Shown: positions 24,243 through 36,213, counted from the first letter of the stretch. The stretch is 64,000 bases of DNA from Macrostomum hystrix (GCA_950097015.1 CATNEN010000002.1:6031501-6095500), one strand, 5' to 3'. A program made the numbers and translations. Notes: generated by a model not told the origin, from the letters alone.

Positions 24243-27200
24243 ATGGATCACAAGACTGTAGCAATTACAAGACAATGTATAAAAGGTCCTTCTGCAATAA
24301 AAACTACGAAAAACTGTCACAGAAAGCAAGCCGCAAATGGAACGACAAGCGGACATTCTAAGGAAGTGGCTCATGGGCAGTTTACAGGAGATACAATTGA
24401 ATCTTTGATGGAGTTTACCAATGCAGATCTCTTGAAAGTAAGTGAACTCGTTTGTTTAACGCGTTGGAAGCTTAGCTTGAAAACCATTCTGTTAATTTTC
24501 TTTAATTAGCATAGTGCTTTATGATAGCTTATGGTTATTTTCTAAGATAGTGCTTTTGTTAGAAAAAAATAAACGAGGATAATAGCTAAGCATATGTTAA
24601 TTTTCAATAGTTGAAATTTAGACATCAATTTTCCTAGATTTAAAAAGAGTAATGCATCCACTGGACAAAGCATTATTTGTCAATCATAATAATAAGCAGA
24701 ATGGATCAAGCTCTGCTATTTTTTTCACTTATCCTAGGCTTAAAAACCTTTGAAATCTGCTTATCATTAAATTACATATTGCAGTTATATAAAAAAACTA
24801 TAATTTTTCCATGAAAAATGCATTGAGAGTACCCTTTAAACAGTTTTTTACCTAACATCTTTTTTGGATTTCTGGCTGATATGTTAGTGCTATCGTAACA
24901 AAAACATTTAGCAAGACAAAAATTAGCATATACAATTTTCTGTACTAATATATTATTAACGTGCATTTTAAATTACCAACATGTAATATTACGACGATAT
25001 AGTAATTTTTAAATCAAAGATATAAACATTATTTGTTTTCAAAATCAAGCATTCCATGAACAATTGAATCATTAGATTTAGTCTCATTACATAAGAAAGT
25101 ATAAAAATCCTTTCCAAACTGTCAGGCCTCTCGCGTTCTGGAGTCCAGACTGGCAGCCAGCAGGTCGCAGATCTCCGCCCTGACCTCCTCAGCCGCGCCA
25201 GGCAGCCTCGACGCCACCCGCCTTGCTTCACTGCGAGCTGAGCAGAAGCAAACTCTCAAGCTGTGCGAGGGCCTGTACTATCTCAGCCTGGACGAGGAAG
25301 AAAAGCAAAAACTTGACAACGGACAAGCCGCCCGGAAGCAGACCCAGCAGCTGAAAAAATCCGTCGCATTTGACGTCGACGATGTTAAAAGCGCCAATAG
25401 CGGCAGAGGCGCCTCGCCCTCCTTCATTCGCGCCAGCCTGGCCGAGCTGGAGTCCCGGGCCGTCTCTGCCGCCTCCGTCATTCCAGCCGAAGCTTCAGCG
25501 AAGCCTCCGCAGCCATCGAAGTCGAAGTCGTCGAAACCGAAGAGTCGCGACGATCTAGACGCCAGCGTCGGCGGCGATAGCGAGTCGGTGCGCCGACGCT
25601 ACCAGGAGCTGCTGCGGTCTCGCGTGAAGGCCTTGTGGTCCGATTTTGACGTTGCCGAAGCTCGAGAAACTCCAGGCGGATGGCATCGACGCCGGTCGGC
25701 ATCTTTAGACGGCAGCTTCGATGGCGGAGCTGCTAAACGATCATCCGTGACGAAGACGGTAGATTTAAAAGTTGTACCACCCTGGCAACTTTTTATTTCA
25801 TTTTATTTTTATTTCAACGCAAGCACACGTGTTCTACGTTCTACGTTGCTACGTTCAGGTGCAGCACAAAAATTGTCAGGGGGGAACCCCCCCTTGGCAA
25901 TTCCACTGTTATTAGCCCTCAACTTTGCGTTTTGCAATTTTTAGTTTCACGAGATTTTGAGGCCTTCTTTGCTCTGTAAGACCAGTCACTTACTGTACGA
26001 TGAAAAAATCTGTGCTGAGGGTCAGAATTGCACAATGAGCCGAAATCACTTTCCAGAATGCCAGCCAGAAGCCGCGGGCAGCGACATCGTCGATGTCGCT
26101 AAGCCGCACCATCCCGGAGCCGTTCTCGATGACCCTGCGCGATTCCGCCGCCGATCCCGCGGCGCTGCGCAAGAGCCGCTCGCTGCTCCAGTTCGAGGCC
26201 GAGCTTCGACGCCGCCGAGATGAAGAGGAGGCCGCCTGCAGGATTCGATTCCACGCCAGCCCGGTGCCGGCGCACGTGCGGATGCCGCTGTTCGAGGAGC
26301 TCAGCGAGCAGCAGCGGGCGCGCAGGCGGGAGATCCGCGAGCTCAGCCGGGAGCGGCTGCGCCAGCTGGAGCAGCCGTTCCACTTTACTTCGACTGAGCT
26401 CGAGCGGACCAGAGCCGAGTCGACGGGTGAGGCGGCCATTGTGACCGGTGACTTTTTAGCTTTTTAGGGAGACAATGTTCCCCAAAAGCAGCAGACAGCC
26501 AATGCCCCACAGAGAGACTTAAGAGACATGAGATGAGACACAAGAGAGATGAGACATGGGAGAGATGAGACATGGGAGAGATGAGACATGGGAGAGATGA
26601 GACATGGGAGAGATGAGACATGGGAGAGATGAGACGTGGGAGAGATGAGACATGGGAGAGATGAGACATGGAAGAGATGAGACACAAGAGAGATGAGACA
26701 TGATGGAGATGAGACACGGGAGGGATGAGACACGGGAGAGATGAGACTCGGGAGAGATGAGACACAAGAGAGATGAGACACGGGAGAGATGAGACACAAG
26801 AGAGATGAGACATGATGGAGATGAGACACGGGAGAGATGTGACACGGGAGAGATGAGACACGGGAGAGATGATATGACTTTTCTTTCAACCTGAACAAAC
26901 CCAGCTCGCACCGAAGCTGCCGGCTCAGGTCAGCTCAACTCGACGACGTCGACATTCCGAGCCAACCCGGTGCCGCCGTCGAGCAGCGCCGGCGAGGCCG
27001 TGCGAGCGCGTCAGCAGCTGCGCGAGGAGGACGAGCTGCTGCGCCAGATCCGCATCCGCATGCGCTCCGAGGAGCTGCTGAGCCGCAGCGCCGCGCCAGG
27101 CGAAATGGCGCTGCGGCAGAGCCAAATGGAAGAGGCCAAGCGGTTGCGCCTTGCCAAGCACGGCCTCGAAGACCCTGCTGACAGTGTCGATGGTAAGACG

Positions 27201-29551
27201 AAGTCAAAATCAAAGCAGAAGCAGCAGCAACTGCAGAAACTGCAGAAATCGAAGTTAAAACAGCGCCGTCAGCTGGCGGGACAGGATCCGCCGGATTTCA
27301 AGAAGCTGCACTGGGGCTTCGGCCAGGAGCTGCTGGCGTCGACTGTGGCCGCTACGGCCGCCACTGGAGGTCGGATAGCGACCAGAACAAAACCGTTCCG
27401 CCTGCGAACTGAGGAGCGAGGTGAGCAGCGAAAACCCGCCACTGCGGGACATCAGCAGCAGCAGCAACAGCAGCAGCTTTTTGTATCGGCTCCCTCACCA
27501 ATGCGATCTTCGACTAAGGTATGTTTGACAGCGTTGAGTAGTTGAGGGCTACTGACAGTCAGGGCTAATTGACAGTCAGTGCTTCTGACAGTCAGGGCTA
27601 ACAGACAGTGACACTGTCAGTGTCTAATAGCTAATAAAATTCCCACCTGTCCATCTTAGGTGGGTCCGGACGTTGCCACGCGCTCAAAGCGCACTCTAAT
27701 TCGTCACGAGGAGGCACCGCCAGCGCGACTGACTCAGTCGGCGATGCTGCGCGAAGCTCGCCGCAGCGCCGAGCGTCAGGCGGAGGAGCGGCGCCAGCGA
27801 GAAGCCCGATCGACAGCCAAGCAGCGCGAAGTTGCCAGGCGCGACCTGGCGGAGTCCGTGCGGGCCAGCGTGAGCATGGCGGCAGCGAACTCGGGACCTA
27901 GCGTGAATGAGCTCACACGGAGCAGGCTGGAGAGTCTGAGGTTGGTTGAAATTAGCTACACCTGCAACCCTGCTTTCTAATTACCAAGGAGTATCGAAGT
28001 ACCTGCAACCCAAGTCCTTAATTTCTCAGAGGTGTGGGAAGCTATCACACCTGCAACCCTCTCCCTAATTACCTGGAAGGTGTGAAAGTTATCACAACTG
28101 CAACCCCTCTCCTTAATTATCTGGACGGTGTGGGAAGCTATCACACCTGCAACCCTCTCCTTAATTACCTGGACGGTGTGGGAAGCTATCACACCTGCAA
28201 CCCCACTTTTTAATTAGCTTGTGGGTTTAAAAGCTATCACACCTGCAACCTTAGTTCTTAATTAAGATGGAGGTTTGGAAATTGCGCGGATAAACACACT
28301 TGCAAGCCCACTCTGAAATTGCCTTGTGGGTGTAAGTTATCGCACCTGAAACCTCATTTCTTAATTACCTAGGGGTGTGGAATTTTTAACTGCAACCCCA
28401 CTCCTTCATTACCTTACCTATAGAGTGTGGTAGTTTTCCACCTTCAACCCCAATCATTAATTACCTAGGGAGTGTGGAAATTTATCGCACCTGCAACCCC
28501 GCTCATTAATCACCTTCTAATCCAGGGACCAGGAGGAGTCCTACAAGCAACAGCTGCGGGCGATGAAAGAGAAAATGAAACAGCGAGACCTGCTTGTGGT
28601 TCAGCAAGCCAAGGTGAGGAAAGCAAGATAATATGAGTTTTAAATTTCGCATCTCCAAGCATGTGCTAACACAAACTTACTCAAACTGAAATCTCTAGTT
28701 GATAGCCCAGCAGCGCGCCCAGGACAAATACCGAAAGACCCTTGAGGAGGCCGGCTTGGATCCCAAACAGGTAGACGAGAATGCCAAGCGCTATCAGGAG
28801 GGCGACCTGCAATCCTATACTCAAGACTTTGAGGACGACAACCGATACGACTCGCCTAGTGAGTAGCTCTGGCTATTGGCTTCATTCACCGATTGATCAA
28901 TTTTGATATGTTGGCAGAGTAAACTGATAGCTCAGCAAAATTGATGTCTTGATTAATTAAGGGGTCGTTGGCGGTTTGACAGGTTTGCCTCTCGCACCAA
29001 GGTCCCTGAGCTCGAGGCCACATTCATTTGGGGCGCAGCCGCCGAGAGAAGGCTTGGGGACTTGTCGTGCAATTTAGTTTATTCGTTAAATTGATTAATT
29101 GGTTGATTTGTTGATTGACAAATCAATAAATTCATTCGTCATTAATATTTTTCGGCATAGAAAATAAATCTGTTTTTTTATTTGAGTCATTAAGATTAAG
29201 TGATTAAATATTACAGACTTATCATTGGAATCGGACATATTTCAGAGACTCGTCGCGGACAGTAAGGCTTTGTTATTTGACTTGACTATTTATATTTACG
29301 ATTTGAATCCAATCTTGCTACTGAAAGTAGAGAGTAGTGAGCGTAGAAGCAGCTTCCTAACACCATTAAATGATTTAAAAAAGGATCTAAAGGCGAATTA
29401 TTTTACATTTAATTATTCTACAAAACTAACAGTCCCAGCCAGTGACGAGGAGGTTAGCGATCAAGGCAGCGGAAGTGGAAGCGTCGGCGGCAGCGGCAGA
29501 CAACAGCTCATCGCCACCGTGACGGGTCATGCTATTTCCGCTGACGATTAA
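24243..29551 (+). CDS. FAM161A: FAM161 family centrosomal/ciliary microtubule protein
   Basis: Eight exons: 24243-24437, 25126-25758, 26057-26426, 26905-27518, 27660-27940, 28526-28613, 28699-28858 and 29439-29551 (alternative acceptors 29217 or 29433, same phase). All phases agree; total 2454 nt, 817 aa. Family landmarks in order: LWSDFDV (~residue 230), IPEPFSM (~295), FHASPVP (~341), QPFHF (~383), FRANPVP (~418), DPPDFKKLH, TKPFRLRTEERG (~562), then an Arg/Glu-rich coiled-coil region and an acidic tail. FAM161A/B bind microtubules at the centriole and ciliary base; FAM161A is a retinal-degeneration gene in humans (known). Orthology to A rather than B is not certain. The first exon's start rests on ATG 24243 and a phase-0 donor. 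If the gtgagt at 28859 is not spliced, an in-frame TAG ends the protein at 28866. Introns hold arrays and a hairpin element; part of the gene is duplicated as a pseudogene at 48.5-49.3 kb. Confidence 0.9.
25840..25918 (+). repeat. Short interspersed hairpin element, copy 1 (FAM161 intron 2)
   Basis: Core GTTCAGGTGCAGCACAAAAA, then GTCAGGGGGGAACCCCCCC, then TTGGCAATTCCACTGT. Related copies at 41286, 46328 and 46619. The G-run/C-run forms a hairpin. Confidence 0.6.
26522..26873. repeat. 16-bp minisatellite in FAM161 intron 3
   Basis: About 21 copies of GAGATGAGACATGGGA with ACGG, ACAAG and ATGATG variants. It is the reverse complement of the unit at 389-533. Confidence 0.93.
27543..27640. repeat. 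Small GACAGTCAGGGCTA repeat in FAM161 intron 4
   Basis: About five imperfect ~16-bp units, duplicated along with the gene fragment at 48.75-48.84 kb. Confidence 0.6.
27950..28515. repeat. ~48-60-bp diverged tandem repeat in FAM161 intron 5
   Basis: About ten copies built on CACACCTGCAACCC … TTAATTACCT … GTGTGG. They begin within ~10 bases of the donor at 27941 and run to the acceptor. Divergence is much higher than in other arrays, so this one is old. Confidence 0.85.
28960..29088 (+). repeat. SINE-like family B, 5' fragment
   Basis: Shares CCTGAGCTCGA, ATTTGGGGCGCAGCCG and GGCTTGGGGACTTGTCGTGC with the copies at 3.43-3.7 kb and 43.1-43.35 kb. Lies in the last FAM161 intron. Confidence 0.55.
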
Positions 29552-29604
29552 CTTGATGAACTTGCTGACAGAATTTGCTTCTGCTACTGATAAGTCTTCT
29601 ACTG

Positions 29605-30308
29605 CCTTCTAACAGTTCTGTACTAACACATTCTGACAGTTCTGAACTGACACAGTCTGACAGCTCTGTACTGACACAGTCTGACAGTTCTGTACTGACA
29701 CAGTCTGACAGTTCTGTACTGACACTGTCTGACAGTTCTGAACTGACACAGTCTGACAGCTCTGTACTGACACAGTCTGACAGTTCTGTACTGACACAGT
29801 CTGACAGTTCTGTACTGACACTGTCTGACAGTTCTGTACTGACACTGTCTGACAGCTCTGTACTGACACAGTCTGACAGTTCTGTACTGACACTGTCTGA
29901 CAGTTCTGTACTGACACAGTCTGACAGTTCTGAACTGACACAGTCTGACAGTTCTGTACTGACACTGTCTGACAGTTCTGAACTGACACAGTCTGACAGT
30001 TCTGAACTGACACAGTCTGACAGTTCTGTACTGACACTGTCTGACAGTTCTGAACTGACACAGTCTGACAGTTCTGAACTGACACAGTCTGACAGTTCTG
30101 TACTGAGACAGTCTGACAGCTCTGTACTGACACATTCTGACAGCTCTGTACTGAGACAGTCTGACAGTTCTGTACTGACACAGTCTGACAGCTCTGTACT
30201 GACACAGTCTGACAGTTCTGAACTGACACAGTCTGACAGCTCTGTACTGACACAGTCTGACAGTTCTGTACTGACACATTCTGACAGTTTTGTACTGACA
30301 CAGTCTAC
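29605..30308. repeat. 24-bp minisatellite 3' of FAM161
   Basis: About 29 copies of a unit with core CTGACACAGTCTGACAGTTC. The period is a multiple of 3 and stop-free in several frames on both strands, giving spurious frames of 218-267 codons. It starts ~55 bases after the FAM161 stop. Confidence 0.95.
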
Positions 30309-30768
30309 TGACACTAGCAATTTTCTGAATCGTCTAGAGGCAAGGAACTATTTGATTAACCTTACATTCTCTCATTAGTGGAACTAAAATAACATTCCGT
30401 AGCTTTTCACAGTTTTTTTGCTATCTAAGCATATTTTTTATTACTGTACTTTTGTGATAGTGTTGAACACCTCGAGTTGAGTATTTTTTATACTTCATTC
30501 ATAAGCTAGACAGTACTTGAAAAGTTAAATTATTCTATCGAACTTCTCCTAAATAAAATTGACCATTTTTCATGTACATTTTCATGGTTCTGTGATGTAC
30601 GAGTAACTTAAGTTAATTTCTTGTAGTTTAATACACAGATAGACTTTCATCTCACATTTGCACTCTTCTAAGAGCACTATTTCACCTGGCGTGAAGAAAT
30701 GTGTGCCATTGCTTTGTTTTTCTTATTTGTCTGAGAAAAAATCCCAAATGACATATGACGAAATGGGA
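30309..30768. other. Intergenic, AT-rich
   Basis: Unique DNA with AATAAA at ~30553; possible FAM161 3' UTR end. No other feature. Confidence 0.35.
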
Positions 30769-31327
30769 AATGGGAACTGGGAAATGGGAACTGGGAAATG
30801 GGAACTGGGAAATGGGAACTGGGAAATGGGAACTGGGAAATGGGAACTGGGAAATGGGAAATGGGAACTGGGAAATGGGAACTGGGAACTGGGAAATGGG
30901 AACTGGTAAATGGGAACTGGGAAAAGGAACTGGGAAATGGGAACTGGGAACTGGGAAATGGGAACTGGGAAATGGGAACTGGGAAAAGGAACTGGGAAAT
31001 GGGAACTGGGAAATGGGAACTGAGAAATGGGAACTGGGAACTGGGAAATGGTAACTGGGAAATGGGAACTGGGAACTGGGAAATGGGAACTGGGAAATAG
31101 GAACTGGGAAAAGGAACTGGGAAATGGGAACTGGGAACTGGGAAATGGGAACTGGGAAATGGGAACTGGGAAAAGGAACTGGGAAAAGGAACTGGGAACT
31201 GGGAACTGGGAAATGGGAACTGGGAAATGGGAACTGGGAAATGGAAACTGGGAACTGTGAAATTGGAACTGGGAAATGGGAACTGGGAACTGGGAAATGG
31301 GAACTGGGAAATGGGAACTGGGAAAAA
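30769..31327. repeat. G-rich heptamer array (GGGAACT/GGGAAAT), locus 1
   Basis: About 78 heptamers, mostly alternating GGGAACT GGGAAAT with GGAAAA variants. All the G runs lie on one strand. A seven-heptamer island of the same repeat is at 50016-50060. Confidence 0.95.
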
Positions 31328-31600
31328 GAAAAAAAGTTTATATTTTGGTACCATGAAAAAAACAGCACAAATCCAAGTTGTTTTTCCAGACATTGGCTAC
31401 TCAGCGATTCATAGAAATTTAACCCTTAGGCACAACTCCAGGGCTCCGATGGGTTTGAGGCTAACGTGATACACACTACCCATCCCCACCCAAAAAGGAA
31501 CGGTAGTAATTCTACTTTTAGTAGGCTGCTGTCCAGCAGCTTCAGTGAAATTCGAAGCATTCGTTCGTGATACTATTGGAGTAAGTCAAAAGTATAAATA
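31328..31600. other. Intergenic unique sequence
   Basis: No feature recognised. Confidence 0.3.
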
Positions 31601-32330
31601 ACCTACAAACAATAGCACTTATGCATTATAAAAATAAGTTTAGATGCTATATATGCGATCGTATGTAAATTCGCGGCTTCGAAAATTTTCTATGGGCTAA
31701 GAGCAAGAAAGCGAGCTCCGACAAGATACACAAGTTTTAGTTATAAAGGGTTATAAATACCAGTTGAAACCACCCCCGCATCTCTTCCCTCTGCCCCAAT
31801 GTGCGTGCGCAGCGTCCTCCCCCGGCCCTCTGCACCACACCCGCGTCTCGTCCCTCTGCCCCCTTTTTGTGCGTGCGCAGCGTCCTCCCCCAGCCCTCTG
31901 CACCACACCCGCGTCTCGTCCCTCTGCCCCCTTTTTGTGCGTGCGCAGCGTCCTCCCCCGGCCCTCTGCACCACACCCGCGTCTCGTCCCTCTGCCCCCT
32001 TTTTGTGCGTGCGCAGCGTCCTCCCCCCGCCCCTCTGCGCCACACCCGCGTCTCGTCCCTCTGACCCCTTTTTGTGCGTGCGCAGCGTCCTCCCCCGCCC
32101 CTCTGCCCCACACCCGCGTCTCGTCCCTCTGCCCCCTTTTTGTGCGTGCGCAGCGTCCTCCCCCCGCCCCTCTGCGCCACACCCGCGTCTCGTCCCTCTG
32201 ACCCCTTTTTGTGCGTGCGCAGCGTCCTCCCCCGCCCCTCTGCGCCACACCCGCGTCTCGTCCCTCTGACCCCTTTTTACTGCGTGCGCTGCGTCCTCCC
32301 CCACCCCTCTGCGCCACTCCCTCCCTCCCC
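31601..32330 (+). repeat. Composite dispersed repeat carrying a 68-bp GC-rich minisatellite, copy 1
   Basis: A unique-sequence head (31604-31770, with CTATGGGCTAAGAGCAAGAA and GCGAGCTCCGACAAGATAC) is followed by about eight copies of a 68-bp unit (GCGTCTCGTCCCTCTGCCCC…GTGCGTGCGCAGCGTCCTCC). Head plus array recurs at 38643-39100, and the array alone at 40553-40843. Confidence 0.8.
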
Positions 32331-32796
32331 TATAACAGTTAGAAATCTGAAAGCAGCACAACAGAGCTCCAGGTCAAACTTGGGTAAACTTGGCAACAGT
32401 CGAGAGGGCAAGCACCGGAAAGCAGCCGGAAAAAAACAGAGAGGTCAGAGGAAGATATGCCTAGGGGCCACCCATTAATTACAGCGCAAACTTGGCCTGC
32501 ACCGACAGCAACATCGGAACCGGCACGAACCGGCCCGCTGGGGAGACCGACAGGAGGAGAATCGATCGGGGGTGGACATCGAACCCTAGGACCTCGAGAT
32601 AAACAAAGCCGGCCTGGACCACACCTGGAGACGAGGACTGGAAAAGGCCTGGACCGCACATGATGACCCGATCAAGGAGAGCGAGAGGGGTTGGTGTGCC
32701 TACCAACTAAATAGTTTGGCGCTGTGCTAGGCTTGGGGCTGCGACCCCAATCTTCTCAAACCATCTTACGTAACGTTGCCAATAATTTTACACCAC
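32331..32796. other. Intergenic, nothing recognised
   Basis: G+C-richer than its surroundings with short open frames on both strands, none with a domain. Confidence 0.3.
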
Positions 32797-32921
32797 CCCG
32801 GAAAGGAGGGGTTTGAAATGAAAATATAAGGCAGAGCGGGGCGCGAAAGCTCCGACACCGTCGCGATTCTCAGAGAGCTAGTCTTTGAGCTCCATTAGGT
32901 TAGCCAATTAGAAAATACACT
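32797..32921 (+). repeat. 125-bp dispersed repeat, copy 1 (LTR-like)
   Basis: Differs by about one base from 34250-34374. Contains a TATA-like ATATAAGG followed by GC-rich sequence, as in LTR promoters. LTR identity is inferred only. Confidence 0.6.
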
Positions 32922-33179
32922 AGCACACTAAGCCCCCCTTATAGGGCACTGCTGTTCAGACAAGAATATTGTGTAATGTATAAGGACAAAACACGCTTGA
33001 AAGCAAACAAAACAAGAACTCATTTCGTCAGTATTAATTTCTCTGATTGCGAATATTGATTGCGAGCTCGAATAACTTCTGAGACATCCTTGGGTCTCTA
33101 CACCCAAGAGGCCCATTAGGGCAGAATTACACAAGTAACCTACGTTTGATACAACTCAGCTACTAAGGTACATGTGAAT

Positions 33180-33860
33180 ACTATCCCAACAGCAGCAGAG
33201 AACTAATTAAATGTCCCCCAAACTGCAGAGAACCGATGTTCCGTCAGCAGCAGAGAACTAATGTCCCCCCAGCAGTAGAGAACTAATGTCCCCTCAGTTA
33301 GCAAATAACCAATGTACCCCCGCCAGAAAATAACCACTGTCCCCCAAACAGCAGAGAGCTAATTTCCCCTCAGCAGCAGAGAACCAATGTCCTCTCAGCA
33401 GCAGAGAACTAATTTCCCCTCAGCAGCAGAGAACCAATGTCCTCCCAGCAGCAGAGAACTAATTTCCCGCCAGCAGCAGAGAACTAATTTCCCGCCAGCA
33501 GCAGAGAACCAATGTCCCGCCAGCAGCAGAGAACTAATTTCCCGCCAGCAGCAGAGAACTAATTTCCCCCCAGCAGCAAAGAACCAATGTCCTCCCAGCA
33601 GCAGAGAACCAATGTCCTCCCAGCAGCAGAGAACCAATGTCCTCCCAGCAGCAGAGAACTAATTTCCCCTCAGCAGCAGAGAACCAATGTCCCCCCAGCA
33701 GCAATGAACCAATTTCCCCCAAACAGCAGAGAACCTCCATAATACCAGAATTGAGGCTACTTGCAGGCATCCAAACCCCCAGCACGAAATGTTTCCCCTC
33801 TTTCTTTGACAGGAAACCATTGCCCCCACAAAGCAGAGAAACAATTTTACTCAGCCAGCA
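33180..33860. repeat. 24-bp minisatellite with CAGCAGCAG
   Basis: About 26 copies of a unit with core CAGCAGCAGAGAACTAATTT or CAGAGAACCAATGTCC. Edges are degenerate; the 33380-33720 centre is homogeneous. Confidence 0.93.
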
Positions 33861-33907
33861 GGCAAAAAATGTCTCCTGTTATATCTCCTGTTACATGTGG
33901 CACTGTA

Positions 33908-34246
33908 GATGCATTTAGAAAACTGTTAGACTCCTCAGAAAACTTTTAGACTCCTCAGAAAACTGTTAGACTCCTCAGAAAACTGTTCGACTCCTCAGAA
34001 AACTGTTAGACTCCTCAGAAAACTGTTAGACTCCTCAGAAAACTGTTAGACTCCATTATTAACTGTTCAACATATTTAAAATTTTTAGACGCATTTAGAA
34101 AACTTTTGGACATATTTAGAAAACGATTAAACACAGTTAGAAACCTGTTAAACACAGTTAGAAACCTGTTAAACACAGTTAGAAACCTGTTAAACACATT
34201 GAGAAAACTGTAAAACTCGTTTAAAAACTATTAAACACATTTAGAA
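33908..34246. repeat. 20-bp minisatellite plus degenerate continuation
   Basis: About eight copies of AAAACTGTTAGACTCCTCAG, then a decayed run of AAACCTGTTAAACACAGTTAG units. It ends directly at the second 125-bp repeat. Confidence 0.88.
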
Positions 34247-34249
34247 AAA

Positions 34250-34374
34250 CCCGGAAAGGAGGGGTTTGAAATGAAAATATAAGGCAGAGCGGGGCGCGAA
34301 AGCTCCGACACCGTCGCGATTCTCAGGGAGCTAGTCTTTGAGCTCCATTAGGTTAGCCAATTAGAAAATACACT
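34250..34374 (+). repeat. 125-bp dispersed repeat, copy 2 (LTR-like)
   Basis: Same orientation as copy 1, 1.45 kb downstream. Sequence after it (GTGCTTGTGTTATTTCTTG…) is not shared with copy 1. Confidence 0.6.
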
Positions 34375-34682
34375 GTGCTTGTGTTATTTCTTGTTCTGAT
34401 CTCTGATCCCCGAGGTAAGGATCCAAAAGAGATCGCAACCACCAGCCGTGGTACTGAGAAGCGATAGTCGTTAATAGTTATAGCCTTCAAGTCATCGAGA
34501 CTGTCACAAAACCGCTAGACTACCCATAGATAAACTGAACAGAACTCCCAAGTGAGAGAGGGACAAAAAACTTGAAGAGCTATATCCCCCTTCCCCATAT
34601 AAACATCATTTAAATATGCCGTTTATACGGCTTAAAAACGCTTTTTCAAAGAAGTCGACTTGAAGAAGTTGCATAGTGCTAC

Positions 34683-36213
34683 GGTGTCAGCTCACCCAAT
34701 CCGCAAAACCGCTTCTTCGTGCATCGCTCTTTAATAGGGTGTTTCCATAACATTGTTGATAACACGATCAACATTCATGTTCTGGGGAACTGACTGATCT
34801 ACACCAACAGGTCCAAATAATAATTTTTCAAATTGATTCTTCTCTGATTTTATCCTTTTTAAACAGAAAAAATGAACAACAGCCAAAGGACTTTAGAACA
34901 GAGAGGCTTGAGTTGTCTCATCAGTGTCTGCCAGTCCCATCTCCAGCTCAAAGTTTAGCCAGTTACACGTTACTCCGTTAAAAAACGGTGTACAGTTGTC
35001 AACCAAACGTACACCGTTTAGGAATATTGGAATCCAAAAACCTCTAATTCGCAAATAGTCACAGGAATGTTGGACTGTCGATTGAGAATCTTAATCTTGC
35101 TTCCGTAGCCGTAGCAGGTCAGGTTGACGACGCTGAATGTGGCGAAGGTGTTGTTGTATTGGTTGCACTGAGCTCCGTCCAGAAGCAGGACGAAGTCTCC
35201 AAGTCTCCAAGGGCAGCAGTCGTTTCTGTTGTAGATGGTGACGTAGGAGATGACCGCAGCGGCAGACAGATGGCCCTCCCACCATTCGTTGTTTAGGGTA
35301 GTGTCGTCAGTGTGGCTGCAGGAACCACTGTAGAAATTTAGGTCTCTGTTTCCGTCCATCGCCTTTTCGCAAGGGCTTCCATGAGCGATGGAACTCTGGG
35401 CACAGCTGGCAAACGGAAGCTTCTGATTCGCTGTGGGAGAGTGACGTGACATGAGTGCGTCAAAAGTTCGATTTGAAAACTCACATCAATTTCTACCTTG
35501 AGATCTAAATTAACAATTCAATTCATTCACCTTTAGGTGGTCGGATGAAGATGGTGCACATCGCAGTCCTGCTTGTCCAGTTGCTTGAGTAGAAGGCCTG
35601 AGCACTGATCAGGTGGCAGTGGCTCAGCAGCGAGAAGAATCCGTAGCAGGTCGAGTTGAAGCCGCACAGATAAGCACAGAGCCGCTCAGAGCTGGCGCCC
35701 ATCGATTCCTGAGTGACCGACGGAGCTTGGAAGCTGGCGTTCCGGCCGATGATGAAGCCATTGTTGATTGAGGCGACACCTCTGAGGACACTCAGAACTG
35801 TTACAACTTGCGAGAAGAGTAGCGGCAACATTGTAGCATATCTCTGAGCAAAAAAGTTTTCCCGCTTAGGAGGGAAATAATTTGAGGCCGATATAATGAA
35901 GCTGAGCAAATATATTGGGATAGGCAGTAGGCATCTGACAATGACAGGCCTTCAAAAAACTCATTCTAAGTAAGACCTAGTGGGCTGTGTTGGAGACCAT
36001 GACAAAAACAAATTGTTATTTTTCATATAATCTTTTACGACTTTATGTGCAGTGTTTTACTGGGACCCGACCAGTAATTTTTTTAAACTAATTTGCTTTT
36101 AGAAAATAAAAAAACGATGAAGCATTTTTACTCTCGTCATTCATTTGGTCTGTATATCTGTCGCTGCTTCATCATCTCTTTAAGTCTGTCTGCTTCTATT
36201 AATTTGTAAATCC
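34683..36213. repeat. Segmental duplication, source or sister copy (lectin gene 1 module)
   Basis: Matches 46886-48413 across gene, intron, 3' flank and ~380 bp of 5' flank at high identity. The right end is sharp (…AATTTGTAAAT). The left part is more diverged. Confidence 0.8.
35018..35831 (-). CDS. Secreted PAN + fucolectin-type (FTP) lectin, copy 1
   Basis: Two exons on the minus strand: 35831-35531 (signal peptide and PAN/apple-like domain) and 35430-35018 (FTP domain); donor gtgaat, acceptor cccacag, phase 1; 237 aa. Start chosen at MLPLLF, which begins a hydrophobic signal; the frame is open further upstream. The PAN part has C.YLCGFNSTCYGFF and CHLISAQ…NWT…MC. The FTP part has SCSHT, EWWEG, NRNDCCPWRLG (fits the R-X-D-X4-R/K fucose-contact motif, with an upstream His) and ICELEVFGF near the end, like the metal-site C-E-x-E-V of fucolectins. 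Predicted to be secreted and to bind glycans, perhaps in defence or adhesion (inference from family). Nearly identical to copy 3 (47.2 kb). Confidence 0.88.

Noticed and set aside
29532-30378. 218-267-codon frames on both strands
   Set aside because: Artefact of a 24-bp stop-free unit; no conserved flanking exon.
30769-31327. Interstitial telomere repeat
   Set aside because: GGGAACT/GGGAAAT heptamers do not match any standard animal telomere unit such as TTAGGG.
31741-32361. Arg/Gly-rich proteins on both strands
   Set aside because: They are translations of the 68-bp GC-rich minisatellite, seen in all frames.
32797-34374. Complete LTR retrotransposon between the 125-bp direct repeats
   Set aside because: The interior is only minisatellites with no gag/pol-like frame, primer site or polypurine tract recognised.
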